Shown: one piece after another, positions 7,609 to 15,272 of the stretch | Layout of the letters: every line of letters starts with the position of its first letter | Position numbering within the stretch: position 1 is the stretch's first letter | IMG/VR virus record: IMGVR_UViG_3300031251_000097 | Coordinates: 1-24,566 of that record | DNA length: 24,566 nt | From: a virus | Strand: one strand, 5' to 3' | Program-made: the position numbers and the translations under genes | Notes under the pieces: generated by a model | What the model was told of the DNA's origin: nothing | What the model saw: the letters and a program-made list of their open reading frames with translations, nothing else | The model's database searches: none

Positions 7609-8741
7609 TGCCATTCGAGCGTCCAAGCCTCAGCGATCTGCGTTCGCAGGCCGCGGCCGATATCGCCGCCAGCGTTCCCGGATCCGACCCGCTGCTGCCG
7701 GTCGCGAACCTGCGGATCCTGGCCGACGTGCTGGCCGAGGGCTTCCACGCCGAATACGCCTATCTCGACTATATCGCCCGCCAGGCGGTCCCGTTCACAG
7801 CGGTGGACGAGGCCTTCGAAGGCTGGGCGGCGCTGAAGGGCGTGACCCGTAAGCAGGCGACCCAGGCGACGGGGCAGGGGACCTGGATCGGGACGCCCGG
7901 AACTCTGCTCCCGGCCGGAACGCCGGTGACTCGCGGCGATGGCGTGGCCTATGTCACGCTTGCCGATGTGTCGGTCGCCGGCGGCGGCCTGGTCACGGCG
8001 GACCTGCAGGCGGTCGTCGCCGGATCGAATGGCAACCTGGCCACTGGGACGGCCCTGCTGCTGGGCTCGGCGATCGTCGGGATCTCATCGGCCGGGACGG
8101 CCACGGCAGGGACGTCAGGGGCCGACGTGGAGGCCTTCGAGGATTTCCGGACCCGGACGCTCGCGCTCTATGCGGCCCCACCCCAGGGCGGCGCCATCTC
8201 CGACTATGTGGAGTGGGCGACACAGGTGGCCGGTGTCACCCGCGCCTGGTGCATCCCGCACGGCAAGGGCGACGGGACGGTCGTGGTCTATTTCATGATG
8301 GACCTGGCCGAGGCGATCCATGGTGGGTTTCCGCAAGGGACCGGCGGGGTCGCCGCGGCCGAGACGCGGGACACGCCGGCGACGCAGGACCTGCTGCTGG
8401 TGGCGAACCATATCTATCCGCTGCAGCCGGTGACCGCCCTGGTCTATCTGCTCGTGCTGCATGCCAACACGGTGACCTTCTCGATCTCACTGTCCGGAGC
8501 ATCCCTGGCCCTGAAGGCGGCGATCTCGGCGGCGATCGACGCGGTGTTCATCGCCTTCGGAAGCCCGGGCGGCGTTGTCAACGTGTCGCGGATCGAAAGC
8601 GCGATCGCGGCCCTGGCCGGCGCCGACGGGTTCGTGATAACGGCCGAGGCCTGCGATCACGGGTCGATCAGCCCCACGAACGGCAACATCACCTCGAACG
8701 CGGGCTATCTGCCGGTCCGCGGCACGATCACCTGGCTCTAG
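7608..8741 (+). CDS. baseplate J-like wedge protein (Mu gp47-like)
   Basis: A 377-residue baseplate J protein (T4 gp6-like), the main wedge subunit of contractile baseplates. The start at 7608 (MPFERPSL..LR.QA..DI) is fixed by family alignment and by the TGATG overlap with gp46; the open frame extends further upstream but has no family match there. Conserved features: 'G.DPLLP..N...LA...AG...', 'A...FLE.WA...G..R..AT.A.G', the 'GT.LPAGT...R.DG..Y.T' segment near residue 100, and 'P.QGG...DY..WA..VAGVTRAWC.P...G.G.V.V.FM.D' at about 190-230. All are typical for gp47. Confidence 0.93.
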   Translation: MPFERPSLSDLRSQAAADIAASVPGSDPLLPVANLRILADVLAEGFHAEYAYLDYIARQAVPFTAVDEAFEGWAALKGVTRKQATQATGQGTWIGTPGTLLPAGTPVTRGDGVAYVTLADVSVAGGGLVTADLQAVVAGSNGNLATGTALLLGSAIVGISSAGTATAGTSGADVEAFEDFRTRTLALYAAPPQGGAISDYVEWATQVAGVTRAWCIPHGKGDGTVVVYFMMDLAEAIHGGFPQGTGGVAAAETRDTPATQDLLLVANHIYPLQPVTALVYLLVLHANTVTFSISLSGASLALKAAISAAIDAVFIAFGSPGGVVNVSRIESAIAALAGADGFVITAEACDHGSISPTNGNITSNAGYLPVRGTITWL

Positions 8742-8744
8742 TCC

Positions 8745-9347
8745 ATGGCCGGGCCCCTCTACTCCGCCGACGACTACAAGGCGGCGCTGCTCACCCTTCT
8801 GCCCCGCGGCCGGGTTTGGCCGAAGGATCCCGACGTCGCCCAGAACGCGGTCATGGGCGGCTTGGCGGAGACCTTCGCCCGCCTGGACGGCCGGGCCCAG
8901 TCGCTGCTGGTGGACGCGTTTCCGCCGACCACGCTGGAGCTGCTGCCGGAATGGGAGGCCTCGCTCGGCCTGCCGGATCCCTGCGAAGGTCCGGATCAGG
9001 TCCTGCAGCAGCGCCGCACCCAGGTGGTCTATCGGCTGGTCAATACCGGCGGCCAGTCGGTCGCCTATTTCATCGGGGTGCTGAGCCGCCTCGGCTACGA
9101 AAACGCCACCATCACTCAGTTCGCCCCCTTCCGGGCGGACGTCGATTGCGCGGATCGGCCGCTCTATGGCGAGACCTGGTGGAGCGTCTGGCAGATCAAC
9201 CTGCCCGACCTGCGGGTGTTCGAATTCTGCGCCGACATCTCGGCAGCCGATGAGCCTCTGATCTCGATCGCCAATGACTCGGTGTTCTGCGTCATCGACC
9301 AGACGAAACCGGCGCACACCACGGTCTTCTACACCAACAACCCCTGA
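8745..9347 (+). CDS. tail protein gp48 (DUF2313/YmfQ family)
   Basis: A 200-residue protein of the DUF2313 family found after baseplate J in Mu-type tails. It shows the expected 'YS.DDY..ALL.LLPRGRVWP.DPD' start, 'LA...ARLD.RA..LL.DAFP.TT.ELLPEWE..LGLPDPC', the 'R...V..RL...GGQS..YFI.......GY.....' section and a terminal Cys/aromatic region. It connects the wedge ring to tail fibres (role inferred from family position). The last gene of the canonical Mu tail block in this window; the adhesin region begins after a 52-base gap. Confidence 0.92.
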   Translation: MAGPLYSADDYKAALLTLLPRGRVWPKDPDVAQNAVMGGLAETFARLDGRAQSLLVDAFPPTTLELLPEWEASLGLPDPCEGPDQVLQQRRTQVVYRLVNTGGQSVAYFIGVLSRLGYENATITQFAPFRADVDCADRPLYGETWWSVWQINLPDLRVFEFCADISAADEPLISIANDSVFCVIDQTKPAHTTVFYTNNP

Positions 9348-9399
9348 CCAAGGGGCCAGGCCCCCGCCGCCGCGGCCCGCGGCCATATTGGGACATCAC

Positions 9400-10434
9400 A
9401 TGCAACGGATCGACACTTCCACGGCCGTGGGCAGCTTGCCCACGCCTGATCCCCTGGGCTCGCCCGGCTACTTCAACCATGCCCCTCCAGGATCCGGCAA
9501 CACCCCGACCCTGGTGTCCTCGGACTGGTGCAACATGGTCCAGGAAGAGCTCGTCGCAATTCCGCTCTATGCGGGCCTGACGCTCGACAAGACCAATCAT
9601 GGCCAGGTCCTCGCCGGCATCCTGTCGCTGCTGGACTCCGCCGGCGTGAATGGCACCGGGTCGATCTTCGGGCTGATCCTGTCCAATACGCCCTCGGCCC
9701 TGACGACGTCGGTGACCATCTCCGTCGGCCAGTGCCGCGACAGCACGAACAGCGCCTCGATCGCGCTCTCCGCGCCGATCGGCAAGCTGCTGACCGCGGT
9801 CTTCGCCGCGGGCTCCGGCAATGGCGGCCGCGACAATGCCGGCGCGCTCGCCAATGGCCAGACCTGGCATGTGTTCCTGATTCTCAACCCGACTTCCGGG
9901 GCGGTCGATGGGCTGTTCAGCCAGTCGCCGACGGCGCCGACCCTGCCCACGGGCTTCACCAAGTTCCGGCGCCTGGGCGCCGTAGTGCTGGACGCCGCGG
10001 CGACCACCATCCGGGCCTTCAAACAGGTCGGTGACTACTTCAAGTACCAGCTGCGCTCGACCGACTATGCCGCCCAGGCCAACGGATCGGGCGTCGCCTA
10101 CCTGCGCCAGATCGCGGTGCCCAACGGCATCAAGGTCGAGGCGGAGATGTATTTCCAGTCGACCGGCACCGTTTCGACGACGCCCGCCTTTCTGTCAGGC
10201 ATCTTCGATCCAGACTTCGGTGTTCCGCCGGCCTTCGGCCCATCGACCCAATGGGCGCAGGTCCGCCGCAGCGGGCTCACGGATTCCGGCGGGACGGGGG
10301 TGTCCTATGACACCAAGATCGTTCGCCAGTTCACCGACGCCTCGCGGCAGGTCTACACCTTCTCCAGCGACACCGGCGACATCATCGCCCTCGGTGTCCT
10401 GGGCTGGCGTGACGAACGCGGGAAGTTCTACTGA
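9400..10434 (+). CDS. tail fibre-like protein
   Basis: A 344-residue protein in the position of a tail fibre gene. The start at 9400 gives 'MQRIDT..AV..LP.PDP.G.PGYF..', followed by 'P.T.VS.DW.NMVQEELV..', 'AGLTLDK.NHGQVLAGI', an N-terminal domain I associate with fibre proteins that attach to the baseplate. The remainder is Gly/Ser/Thr-rich and likely beta-structured. The frame is open upstream of 9400, but that part overlaps the gp48 gene and is Arg/Pro-rich shadow sequence. The ribosome site is weak. Its stop overlaps the esterase start (TGATG), suggesting the two act as a pair: fibre plus enzyme. Receptor unknown. Confidence 0.75.
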   Translation: MQRIDTSTAVGSLPTPDPLGSPGYFNHAPPGSGNTPTLVSSDWCNMVQEELVAIPLYAGLTLDKTNHGQVLAGILSLLDSAGVNGTGSIFGLILSNTPSALTTSVTISVGQCRDSTNSASIALSAPIGKLLTAVFAAGSGNGGRDNAGALANGQTWHVFLILNPTSGAVDGLFSQSPTAPTLPTGFTKFRRLGAVVLDAAATTIRAFKQVGDYFKYQLRSTDYAAQANGSGVAYLRQIAVPNGIKVEAEMYFQSTGTVSTTPAFLSGIFDPDFGVPPAFGPSTQWAQVRRSGLTDSGGTGVSYDTKIVRQFTDASRQVYTFSSDTGDIIALGVLGWRDERGKFY

Positions 10435-11048
10435 TGACCGTTCGGACCCCGTTCGTCCTGGCGGTCACCGGGACTTCGCTCACCACGGGCCGGCTCTCCG
10501 CCGACTGGCGCGCCCAGCTGGCCCGCGATCTGATCTGCCAGCCCGAGGCCAAGGGCCCCATCCGGGTCTACGACCTCGGCCATGGCGGCTGGACCAGCGC
10601 CGACATCCTGGCCAATGCGCCGGTGCTGTCGGCCCTGAAACCCACCCACATCCTGTTCGAAGGCGGCGCGATCAATGACTGCGTCGATAGCGGCTCCGGC
10701 CCCGCTATCAGCCGCGCCCAGCATATCCTCAACATCCAGGCGATGATCGCCGAGTGGCAGACGAACATCCCCGGGGTCGATCTCACCATCCAGTCGATGA
10801 GCTCGGTCTCGAGCTCCATGACGATCCGCCCCAACCTGGTGGACTTCTATTCCGACGAGATCGCGACCGGCGCCCTGGCCGGGATCCGGACGATGGACAA
10901 CTACGCCGGCTGGCCGAAGCCGTTGAACGTGGCCCTGACCAACGCCTCGGACGGCCTGCACCCGATCTGGACCGGCGCCGTGGACACCTACCTCTATCCG
11001 AACGTGCTGGCCTATGCCCGCGCGCGCATGGCCGCCCTCTGGCCCTGA
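10434..11048 (+). CDS. SGNH/GDSL-like hydrolase, tail-associated esterase
   Basis: A 204-residue protein with the four-block layout of SGNH hydrolases: block I 'GTSLT' (S15 the likely nucleophile, with GTS in place of GDS), a Gly in 'GHGGWTSADI' for block II, block III 'GGAIND' (N81), and block V 'DGLHP' (D173, H176). Phage tail esterases of this fold remove acetyl or other acyl groups from capsule, O-antigen or S-layer-linked sugars. No signal peptide is seen, in contrast to the next four genes, so it is most likely built into the virion. It starts at the stop of the fibre gene. Substrate unknown; the fold call is strong, the virion location is inference. Confidence 0.8.
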   Translation: MTVRTPFVLAVTGTSLTTGRLSADWRAQLARDLICQPEAKGPIRVYDLGHGGWTSADILANAPVLSALKPTHILFEGGAINDCVDSGSGPAISRAQHILNIQAMIAEWQTNIPGVDLTIQSMSSVSSSMTIRPNLVDFYSDEIATGALAGIRTMDNYAGWPKPLNVALTNASDGLHPIWTGAVDTYLYPNVLAYARARMAALWP

Positions 11049-11056
11049 TCTGACGC

Positions 11057-11071
11057 GCGAACGCCGTTCGC
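11057..11071. repeat. 15-bp perfect palindrome GCGAACGCCGTTCGC, copy 2 (intergenic)
   Basis: It sits in the 51-base gap between the esterase stop and the next gene, ahead of the first of the exported proteins. An exact copy is at 5229-5243 and a 14-base match at 21146-21159. There is no T-tract after it, so it is not an obvious terminator. It could be a protein-binding site or an extragenic palindrome. Confidence 0.65.
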
Positions 11072-11099
11072 CTCGTCACCCCCGACCCCGGAGCCACAA

Positions 11100-11507
11100 A
11101 TGACCCGCAAAGTCCGCCCGCGCATCCGTGCGCTCGCGCTGATGGCCGCCATGCTCGGCCTTGGCCTGTCCGACCCGTCGCTGGCCCAGCAGGTTCGAGA
11201 TCCGACGGATGGCGTCCTCTATGTGAAGCGGCCGCCGACGACCTATGCCGAGGTGACTGTCGCCGTCGTGGCGAATACCTGGACCCTGGCGATCTCCGCC
11301 AACGCTCTCCGGATTAAGCTGATCCTAGGCGACGCCACGGGCCTGGGCTGCGCCTATAGCTTTGTGGCCTCGCCGGTCTCAGGGGAGGGAACGCCCTTCA
11401 GCCTGTCCGGCACGCCGGGCAGCTATCCGATTGACGATCCGACCCCGACGAACGCGGTCTATGTCCGGTGCACCCTGAGCGGCACTATCACGGTGGCGAC
11501 CGCCTGA
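11100..11507 (+). CDS. exported small beta-rich protein (unknown)
   Basis: A 135-residue protein of unknown function. Residues 1-29 look like a Sec signal peptide: basic start (RKVRPRIR), hydrophobic LALMAAMLGLGL, cleavage predicted after SLA. The mature part is beta-rich with 'A..VAANTWTLAISANALRIKLIL' and 'YV.CTLSG..TVATA'. This is vaguely reminiscent of the small beta domain in many phage structural proteins that display on capsids or tails, but the match is weak. It has exactly two cysteines in the mature part (C84, C124), consistent with a disulphide outside the cytoplasm. GGAG at 11090-11093 is a good ribosome site. The stop overlaps the next start (TGATG), so it belongs with the exported set that follows. 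Confidence 0.6.
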   Translation: MTRKVRPRIRALALMAAMLGLGLSDPSLAQQVRDPTDGVLYVKRPPTTYAEVTVAVVANTWTLAISANALRIKLILGDATGLGCAYSFVASPVSGEGTPFSLSGTPGSYPIDDPTPTNAVYVRCTLSGTITVATA

Positions 11508-12127
11508 TGCGCCGCTTCCTCGCCCTTATCGCGGTCGCCCTGCTGGCGCTAGGTGGCCCGGCCTTCGCGGCGCCTAGAAACCTGGGCGGCGGTTCCGTCA
11601 ACCTGGTCGGCGTTCCCGAGGTTGGGTCGGTCCTGATCATCACCGGGGCGCCCGCCACGGCGAGCTGCCAGATGCTGCGCAATGGCTCGCCGATCTCCGG
11701 CGCGACGTCCTGCTCGAGCTACACGGTTGTTTCCGGGGACGCCGGGACCACGCTCTCGCTCCGGGTGATCACGGCCGGGGCGCCCGCCTATGCCGCGCTC
11801 ACAATCAGCGGGACGCCTTCCGCCACGGGCAATGTGGGCACGGCCTACAGCTTCACGCCCACCAGCACGGGTGGAGCGGGCACCAATGTCTTCGCCCAGA
11901 CGGGCTCGCTGCCAGCGGGCCTCTCCTTCAACGCGTCCACGGGCGCGCTGACGGGCACGCCGACGACGATCGGGACCTCGACCGGGCTCGACATCAGCGT
12001 GACCGACGCGCTGGGCGTCACGGCGGCCCTGACCCCATTCAGCATCGCAATCGCCACGGCGCTCACTGGGCCGACTGGCCTCGACTTCTCGCAAGCCGTG
12101 AACAGCGGCTACCTCACCGCCTTCTAA
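11507..12127 (+). CDS. exported protein with two Ig-like domains
   Basis: A 206-residue protein with a clear signal peptide (MRRFLALIAVALLALGGPAFA, cleaved after residue 21). The first domain (about 25-90) has the bacterial Ig-repeat pattern 'VG..L..TGAPA.ASCQMLRNGSPISGATS.SSYTV..GDAGT.LSLRV', with a possible C54-C69 disulphide. The second (about 100-190) matches the putative Ig (He_PIG) pattern 'G.VGTAYSFT', 'G.LPAGLSFN.STGALTGTPT..GT', 'ISVTDALG'. Ig domains are common on phage tails and capsids for loose sugar binding, but those proteins normally have no signal peptide. The start at 11507 is set by TGATG overlap and the signal peptide. Function unknown; surface adhesion is inferred. Confidence 0.7.
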   Translation: MRRFLALIAVALLALGGPAFAAPRNLGGGSVNLVGVPEVGSVLIITGAPATASCQMLRNGSPISGATSCSSYTVVSGDAGTTLSLRVITAGAPAYAALTISGTPSATGNVGTAYSFTPTSTGGAGTNVFAQTGSLPAGLSFNASTGALTGTPTTIGTSTGLDISVTDALGVTAALTPFSIAIATALTGPTGLDFSQAVNSGYLTAF

Positions 12128-12138
12128 GGACCCTCACC

Positions 12139-12894
12139 ATGAAGCTCATGAATTGGGCTGCGGCCGCCCTGGCTGCGGCGCTCGCCCTGACGTGCCTCAG
12201 CGGGCCGGCCTATGCCCAGTCGCAAACCGGGCTTGACGTCAAAGACGCCGCCGCGGCCACCAAGACCCTCTGCACCTATACCGTCTCCAGCAACCAGATC
12301 TCGTGCCAGGCGAAATATGTCTGGAACGGCTCGGCCTGGGTGCTGGAAAGCGCCGATACGTCTGGGCGCACCATCGTCAACGCGCCGTTTTCGCCGACGG
12401 CCACCAACCCGACCTCGACCCTGGCCCTGCCGGGCACCACCACGGCCTATTCCGCCAATCAGATCGTGGCGAACAGCGCGACGGGCGGCTCGGTCGTGGT
12501 GCCCTCGTTCGCCATCGCCAACACCGCCGGCGGCGCGCGGATCCCGCGACTGCGGTTGACCACAAACGACGCGACTTCGACGGGTTGGGGCGCCGCGAGC
12601 GTCCAGGTCGATCTGTGGACCGCCGCGCCGACCTTCGCCAACGGCGACCGCAACACCTGGAACGCCACCAACGTCACCGCCGGCGCCGCGGGCCACCTCG
12701 GCTCCTACACCTGCACCTTCGCGCCGGTCGTGGGCGACGGCGCCTATGCCGAATGTGCGCCGCAGGTCGGGGCCTACACGCTGGCAAAACTGGCCTCGGG
12801 CACGACCGTCTACTGGACCGAGCAGACCATCACGGCCACGGGCGTCGTCGGCGTCTCGAAGACCTTCACCCTCACCGCTGAGCTCGAAAACTGA
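12139..12894 (+). CDS. exported protein resembling a phage virion beta-sandwich protein
   Basis: A 251-residue protein with a signal peptide (hydrophobic 7-20, cleavage after AYA at residue 26) and a good ribosome site (AAGGA, 12126-12130). The mature part runs 'TTTAYSANQIVANS..GGSVV.PSFAIAN.AGGA.IPRLRL', 'VQVDLW.AAPTFANGDR', 'LGSYTCTF', 'LASGTTVYW..Q....' and 'FTLTAELEN'. From memory this follows the outline of a widespread family of phage structural proteins ('ANG/PTxxNGD', 'LASGTxLY', 'FTVxLE'). Those relatives, as I recall them, are cytoplasmic virion proteins. Four mature cysteines fall in two local pairs (C45/C56 and C192/C206). Family call is moderate; export is well supported. Confidence 0.6.
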   Translation: MKLMNWAAAALAAALALTCLSGPAYAQSQTGLDVKDAAAATKTLCTYTVSSNQISCQAKYVWNGSAWVLESADTSGRTIVNAPFSPTATNPTSTLALPGTTTAYSANQIVANSATGGSVVVPSFAIANTAGGARIPRLRLTTNDATSTGWGAASVQVDLWTAAPTFANGDRNTWNATNVTAGAAGHLGSYTCTFAPVVGDGAYAECAPQVGAYTLAKLASGTTVYWTEQTITATGVVGVSKTFTLTAELEN

Positions 12895-12896
12895 TC

Positions 12897-15272
12897 ATGC
12901 GCTTCCTCCGCAGCCTCCTGATCGGCACGCTTGTCGGGCTGATCGCCGCCCCGAGCCTCGCGGCGCCCGGCCGCCCGCCATCGGCGTTCGCGCCCTATTC
13001 CAGCTATCCCAAGCACACCGAGGCCAACCTTCAAGGCCAGACGGGCTGCTGGGCGCTGCGCTGGCCGACGAGCGCGGCGCCGGTCATCCCCGACCCGAAT
13101 AGCGCCTCGGCCCTCACCATTCCCCGCCAGCGCGGCGGCTTCACGGTCGGGACCGGCGCGGGAGATCTCTCGAAGGCGGTGACCATCAGCGAGCCGGTGA
13201 TCATCACCACCCGGCTGCGCGCTACGATGTTCAACAGCGGCGGCTCGATCACCTCCGTCCTGGTCCCCAACGCCGTCGCCGCGGAGGACTATATCTATCG
13301 GTCCGACATCGTCAGGGGCTGGAGCACCGCCGCCTGCGATGCAGCGCCTCACCCTGTCGGTCAGATCCTCACCCCCGATAGGGTTCCCGTCCGCAATGAC
13401 GGGTCGGGCCACTACTATGTGGGCGAGGCCACGGGCGTCCCGATCGAGTTCGACGCCGGCCATGGCGAGGCGCGCAATAACCAGGAGATCGCGGGCTTCG
13501 TCGTCACTTTCTGCGACAGCGGCACGGCGACCTGCGTCGGCGCCGCCCATAGCGTCACGGTCTCGGTTGGATCGACCCAGCTCTCCACCGCGGCCTTCGA
13601 CCAGCTCACGCCCGACGTCTATTCTGTGCCGCAGACCGACCTGGCGTCCCTGAACGCCGGTCTTATCACCATGGTGGCCAAGGCCTATCCTCAGGTCGGG
13701 GGCCTGGCCTCGGTCGCCAATAGCGACGGCGTGACCACCCAGCGGATCTTCTCGCCGCGCTACTACTGGAAGACCCCCAACGCGAAGCTCTACGCCTATG
13801 TTTGCGCGACGTCGTCCGCGCCCGCGCCCTGCGGCGCCAATGGGGCCGACGGCACTGGCATAATCGGCACCCTGGCCGCAGCGCAGGCCGCGCCGTTCTC
13901 GACCATCGGCGGCGTGTTCAACGCTGTGGACGCCGCCCGCAACACCACGGCGACGAGCTCGCTGATGGACGGGATCGAGATCCGGTTCACGGCCGCGATC
14001 AACCTCACCGGCTCGGCCGTCTCGCGCAACATGAACCAGGGCTGCGTGACGATCACGCGGGATCCGACGGCGCTCACGACCCGAGCGGCGGCGGTCCTGA
14101 CCCTTCCCTCCGGCGGCACCAACTGGAAGCTCACCGCCAACGTCAACATGCCGACCTCGGAAGGCTGCTTGCGGATCGAGGACGTCAGCCTTGTGCGGGC
14201 GGCCACCACCTCGCAGTTTGTGGGGGGCGCCTCGCAACCGCTCGACGTCCAGGTGGTCAACTCCAACTTCGACGACGCCAGCATGAACGCGGCGTGGCTG
14301 AGCAACGCGAACGACTATTTCTACAACGTGGCGTTCTCGAATGGCGCGGTCAGCTCCGGCTGGACCGACGTGGCGGGCGCCGAGCACCGCATCTGGCGCG
14401 GCATCACGCTGAACCGCGGGGCCAGCCAGTCGAACGCCTATTTCATCGCTGGCAACACGATGGTGGGCTCGATCATCCAGCACGTCTGCAAGGTGGGGCT
14501 GCAGAGTGGGTCGTTCCTGCACAACAACGCCCTGCTTGGACTGGACTGCACCGATCCGGCGCTCGGGTCGGCGACGTCGAGCCCCACCAGCCTGAGCGAT
14601 ATCGCTGTGCTTCAGACGGCCATTGAGGTGGTCGGACATCTCCAGGCGACGTCGATCGCGATCTCGGCCGATAACGAAACGCCGCAGACCAACAATATCA
14701 TCCTGCACTACCTCACCGTGGCGTCAGCAGGCGGCGGCGTGGGTCGCCCCAACAACCTCTACGACGAGGGCACGACGGCGCGGCTGAACAAATACTGGAG
14801 TATCCGGGCCGACCTCTGGGACACGATCACCTATTTCAAAAACGACTGGTTCTGCGCCGGCCATTGGCCGACCAACTGCTCGGTCACGCCAGCAAACTTC
14901 CGCACCGGAGGCTGGGCAGCGATCAATGGCGCTGGCGTCCGTGAGAACGCCCAGTCCTACATCGATACCCTGACCGGCGGCCTGCAGAGCGACCGAAGCC
15001 AGTATTTCATCGGCCTGGGCAGCTATGCGGGCAATAACGAGTGCACGCGCCAGAACGCGGTCAACTTCGCCTCCGGAACGGCAGTGACGAGCTCCGGAAC
15101 CGGGAGTTGCACCATCGCGGACGGCACCGCCTCGACCACTCCGGTGGGCTACATGATCAACACCAGCTCCATCGCCGCCAACCGCGTGCAGCGGCCGATG
15201 CTGGGCCATGACCTCGGCGGGACCGTGCGTCCTTCAAGCAATGACAGCGCCGGCGTCTACCTAGGACAATGA
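12897..15272 (+). CDS. large exported protein, probable right-handed beta-helix
   Basis: A 791-residue protein with a signal peptide (MRFLRSLLIG start, hydrophobic to residue 20, cleavage after SLA at 22). The mature part is Gly/Asn/Ser/Thr-rich. 'GADGTGIIGTLAAAQAAPFSTIGGVFNAVDAA' near residues 315-345 resembles the entry to pectate-lyase-like beta-helices. Segments such as 'LRIEDVSLVRA', 'VQVVNSNFDDA' and 'YNVAFSNGAVSSGW' suit parallel beta-helix coils, and the end 'GHDLGGTVRPSSNDSAGVYLGQ' resembles the closing motif of secreted beta-helix enzymes. Fourteen cysteines, an even number, suggest disulphides and an oxidising compartment. It could be an exported spike-like glycan-binding or glycan-cleaving protein. 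No catalytic residues can be assigned. Overlaps the next gene as ATGA. Confidence 0.55.
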   Translation: MRFLRSLLIGTLVGLIAAPSLAAPGRPPSAFAPYSSYPKHTEANLQGQTGCWALRWPTSAAPVIPDPNSASALTIPRQRGGFTVGTGAGDLSKAVTISEPVIITTRLRATMFNSGGSITSVLVPNAVAAEDYIYRSDIVRGWSTAACDAAPHPVGQILTPDRVPVRNDGSGHYYVGEATGVPIEFDAGHGEARNNQEIAGFVVTFCDSGTATCVGAAHSVTVSVGSTQLSTAAFDQLTPDVYSVPQTDLASLNAGLITMVAKAYPQVGGLASVANSDGVTTQRIFSPRYYWKTPNAKLYAYVCATSSAPAPCGANGADGTGIIGTLAAAQAAPFSTIGGVFNAVDAARNTTATSSLMDGIEIRFTAAINLTGSAVSRNMNQGCVTITRDPTALTTRAAAVLTLPSGGTNWKLTANVNMPTSEGCLRIEDVSLVRAATTSQFVGGASQPLDVQVVNSNFDDASMNAAWLSNANDYFYNVAFSNGAVSSGWTDVAGAEHRIWRGITLNRGASQSNAYFIAGNTMVGSIIQHVCKVGLQSGSFLHNNALLGLDCTDPALGSATSSPTSLSDIAVLQTAIEVVGHLQATSIAISADNETPQTNNIILHYLTVASAGGGVGRPNNLYDEGTTARLNKYWSIRADLWDTITYFKNDWFCAGHWPTNCSVTPANFRTGGWAAINGAGVRENAQSYIDTLTGGLQSDRSQYFIGLGSYAGNNECTRQNAVNFASGTAVTSSGTGSCTIADGTASTTPVGYMINTSSIAANRVQRPMLGHDLGGTVRPSSNDSAGVYLGQ

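Noticed and set aside
9348-9399. GC-rich inverted repeat GGGGCC/GGCCCC after the gp48 gene as a terminator
   Set aside because: No T-tract follows and the operon appears continuous across this gap.
12810-14708. A 632-residue open frame antisense to the large exported protein
   Set aside because: Long only because of GC-rich codon bias; composition is Arg/Gly/Asp/His-rich with no domain pattern, and the sense frame has a signal peptide and sensible sequence.
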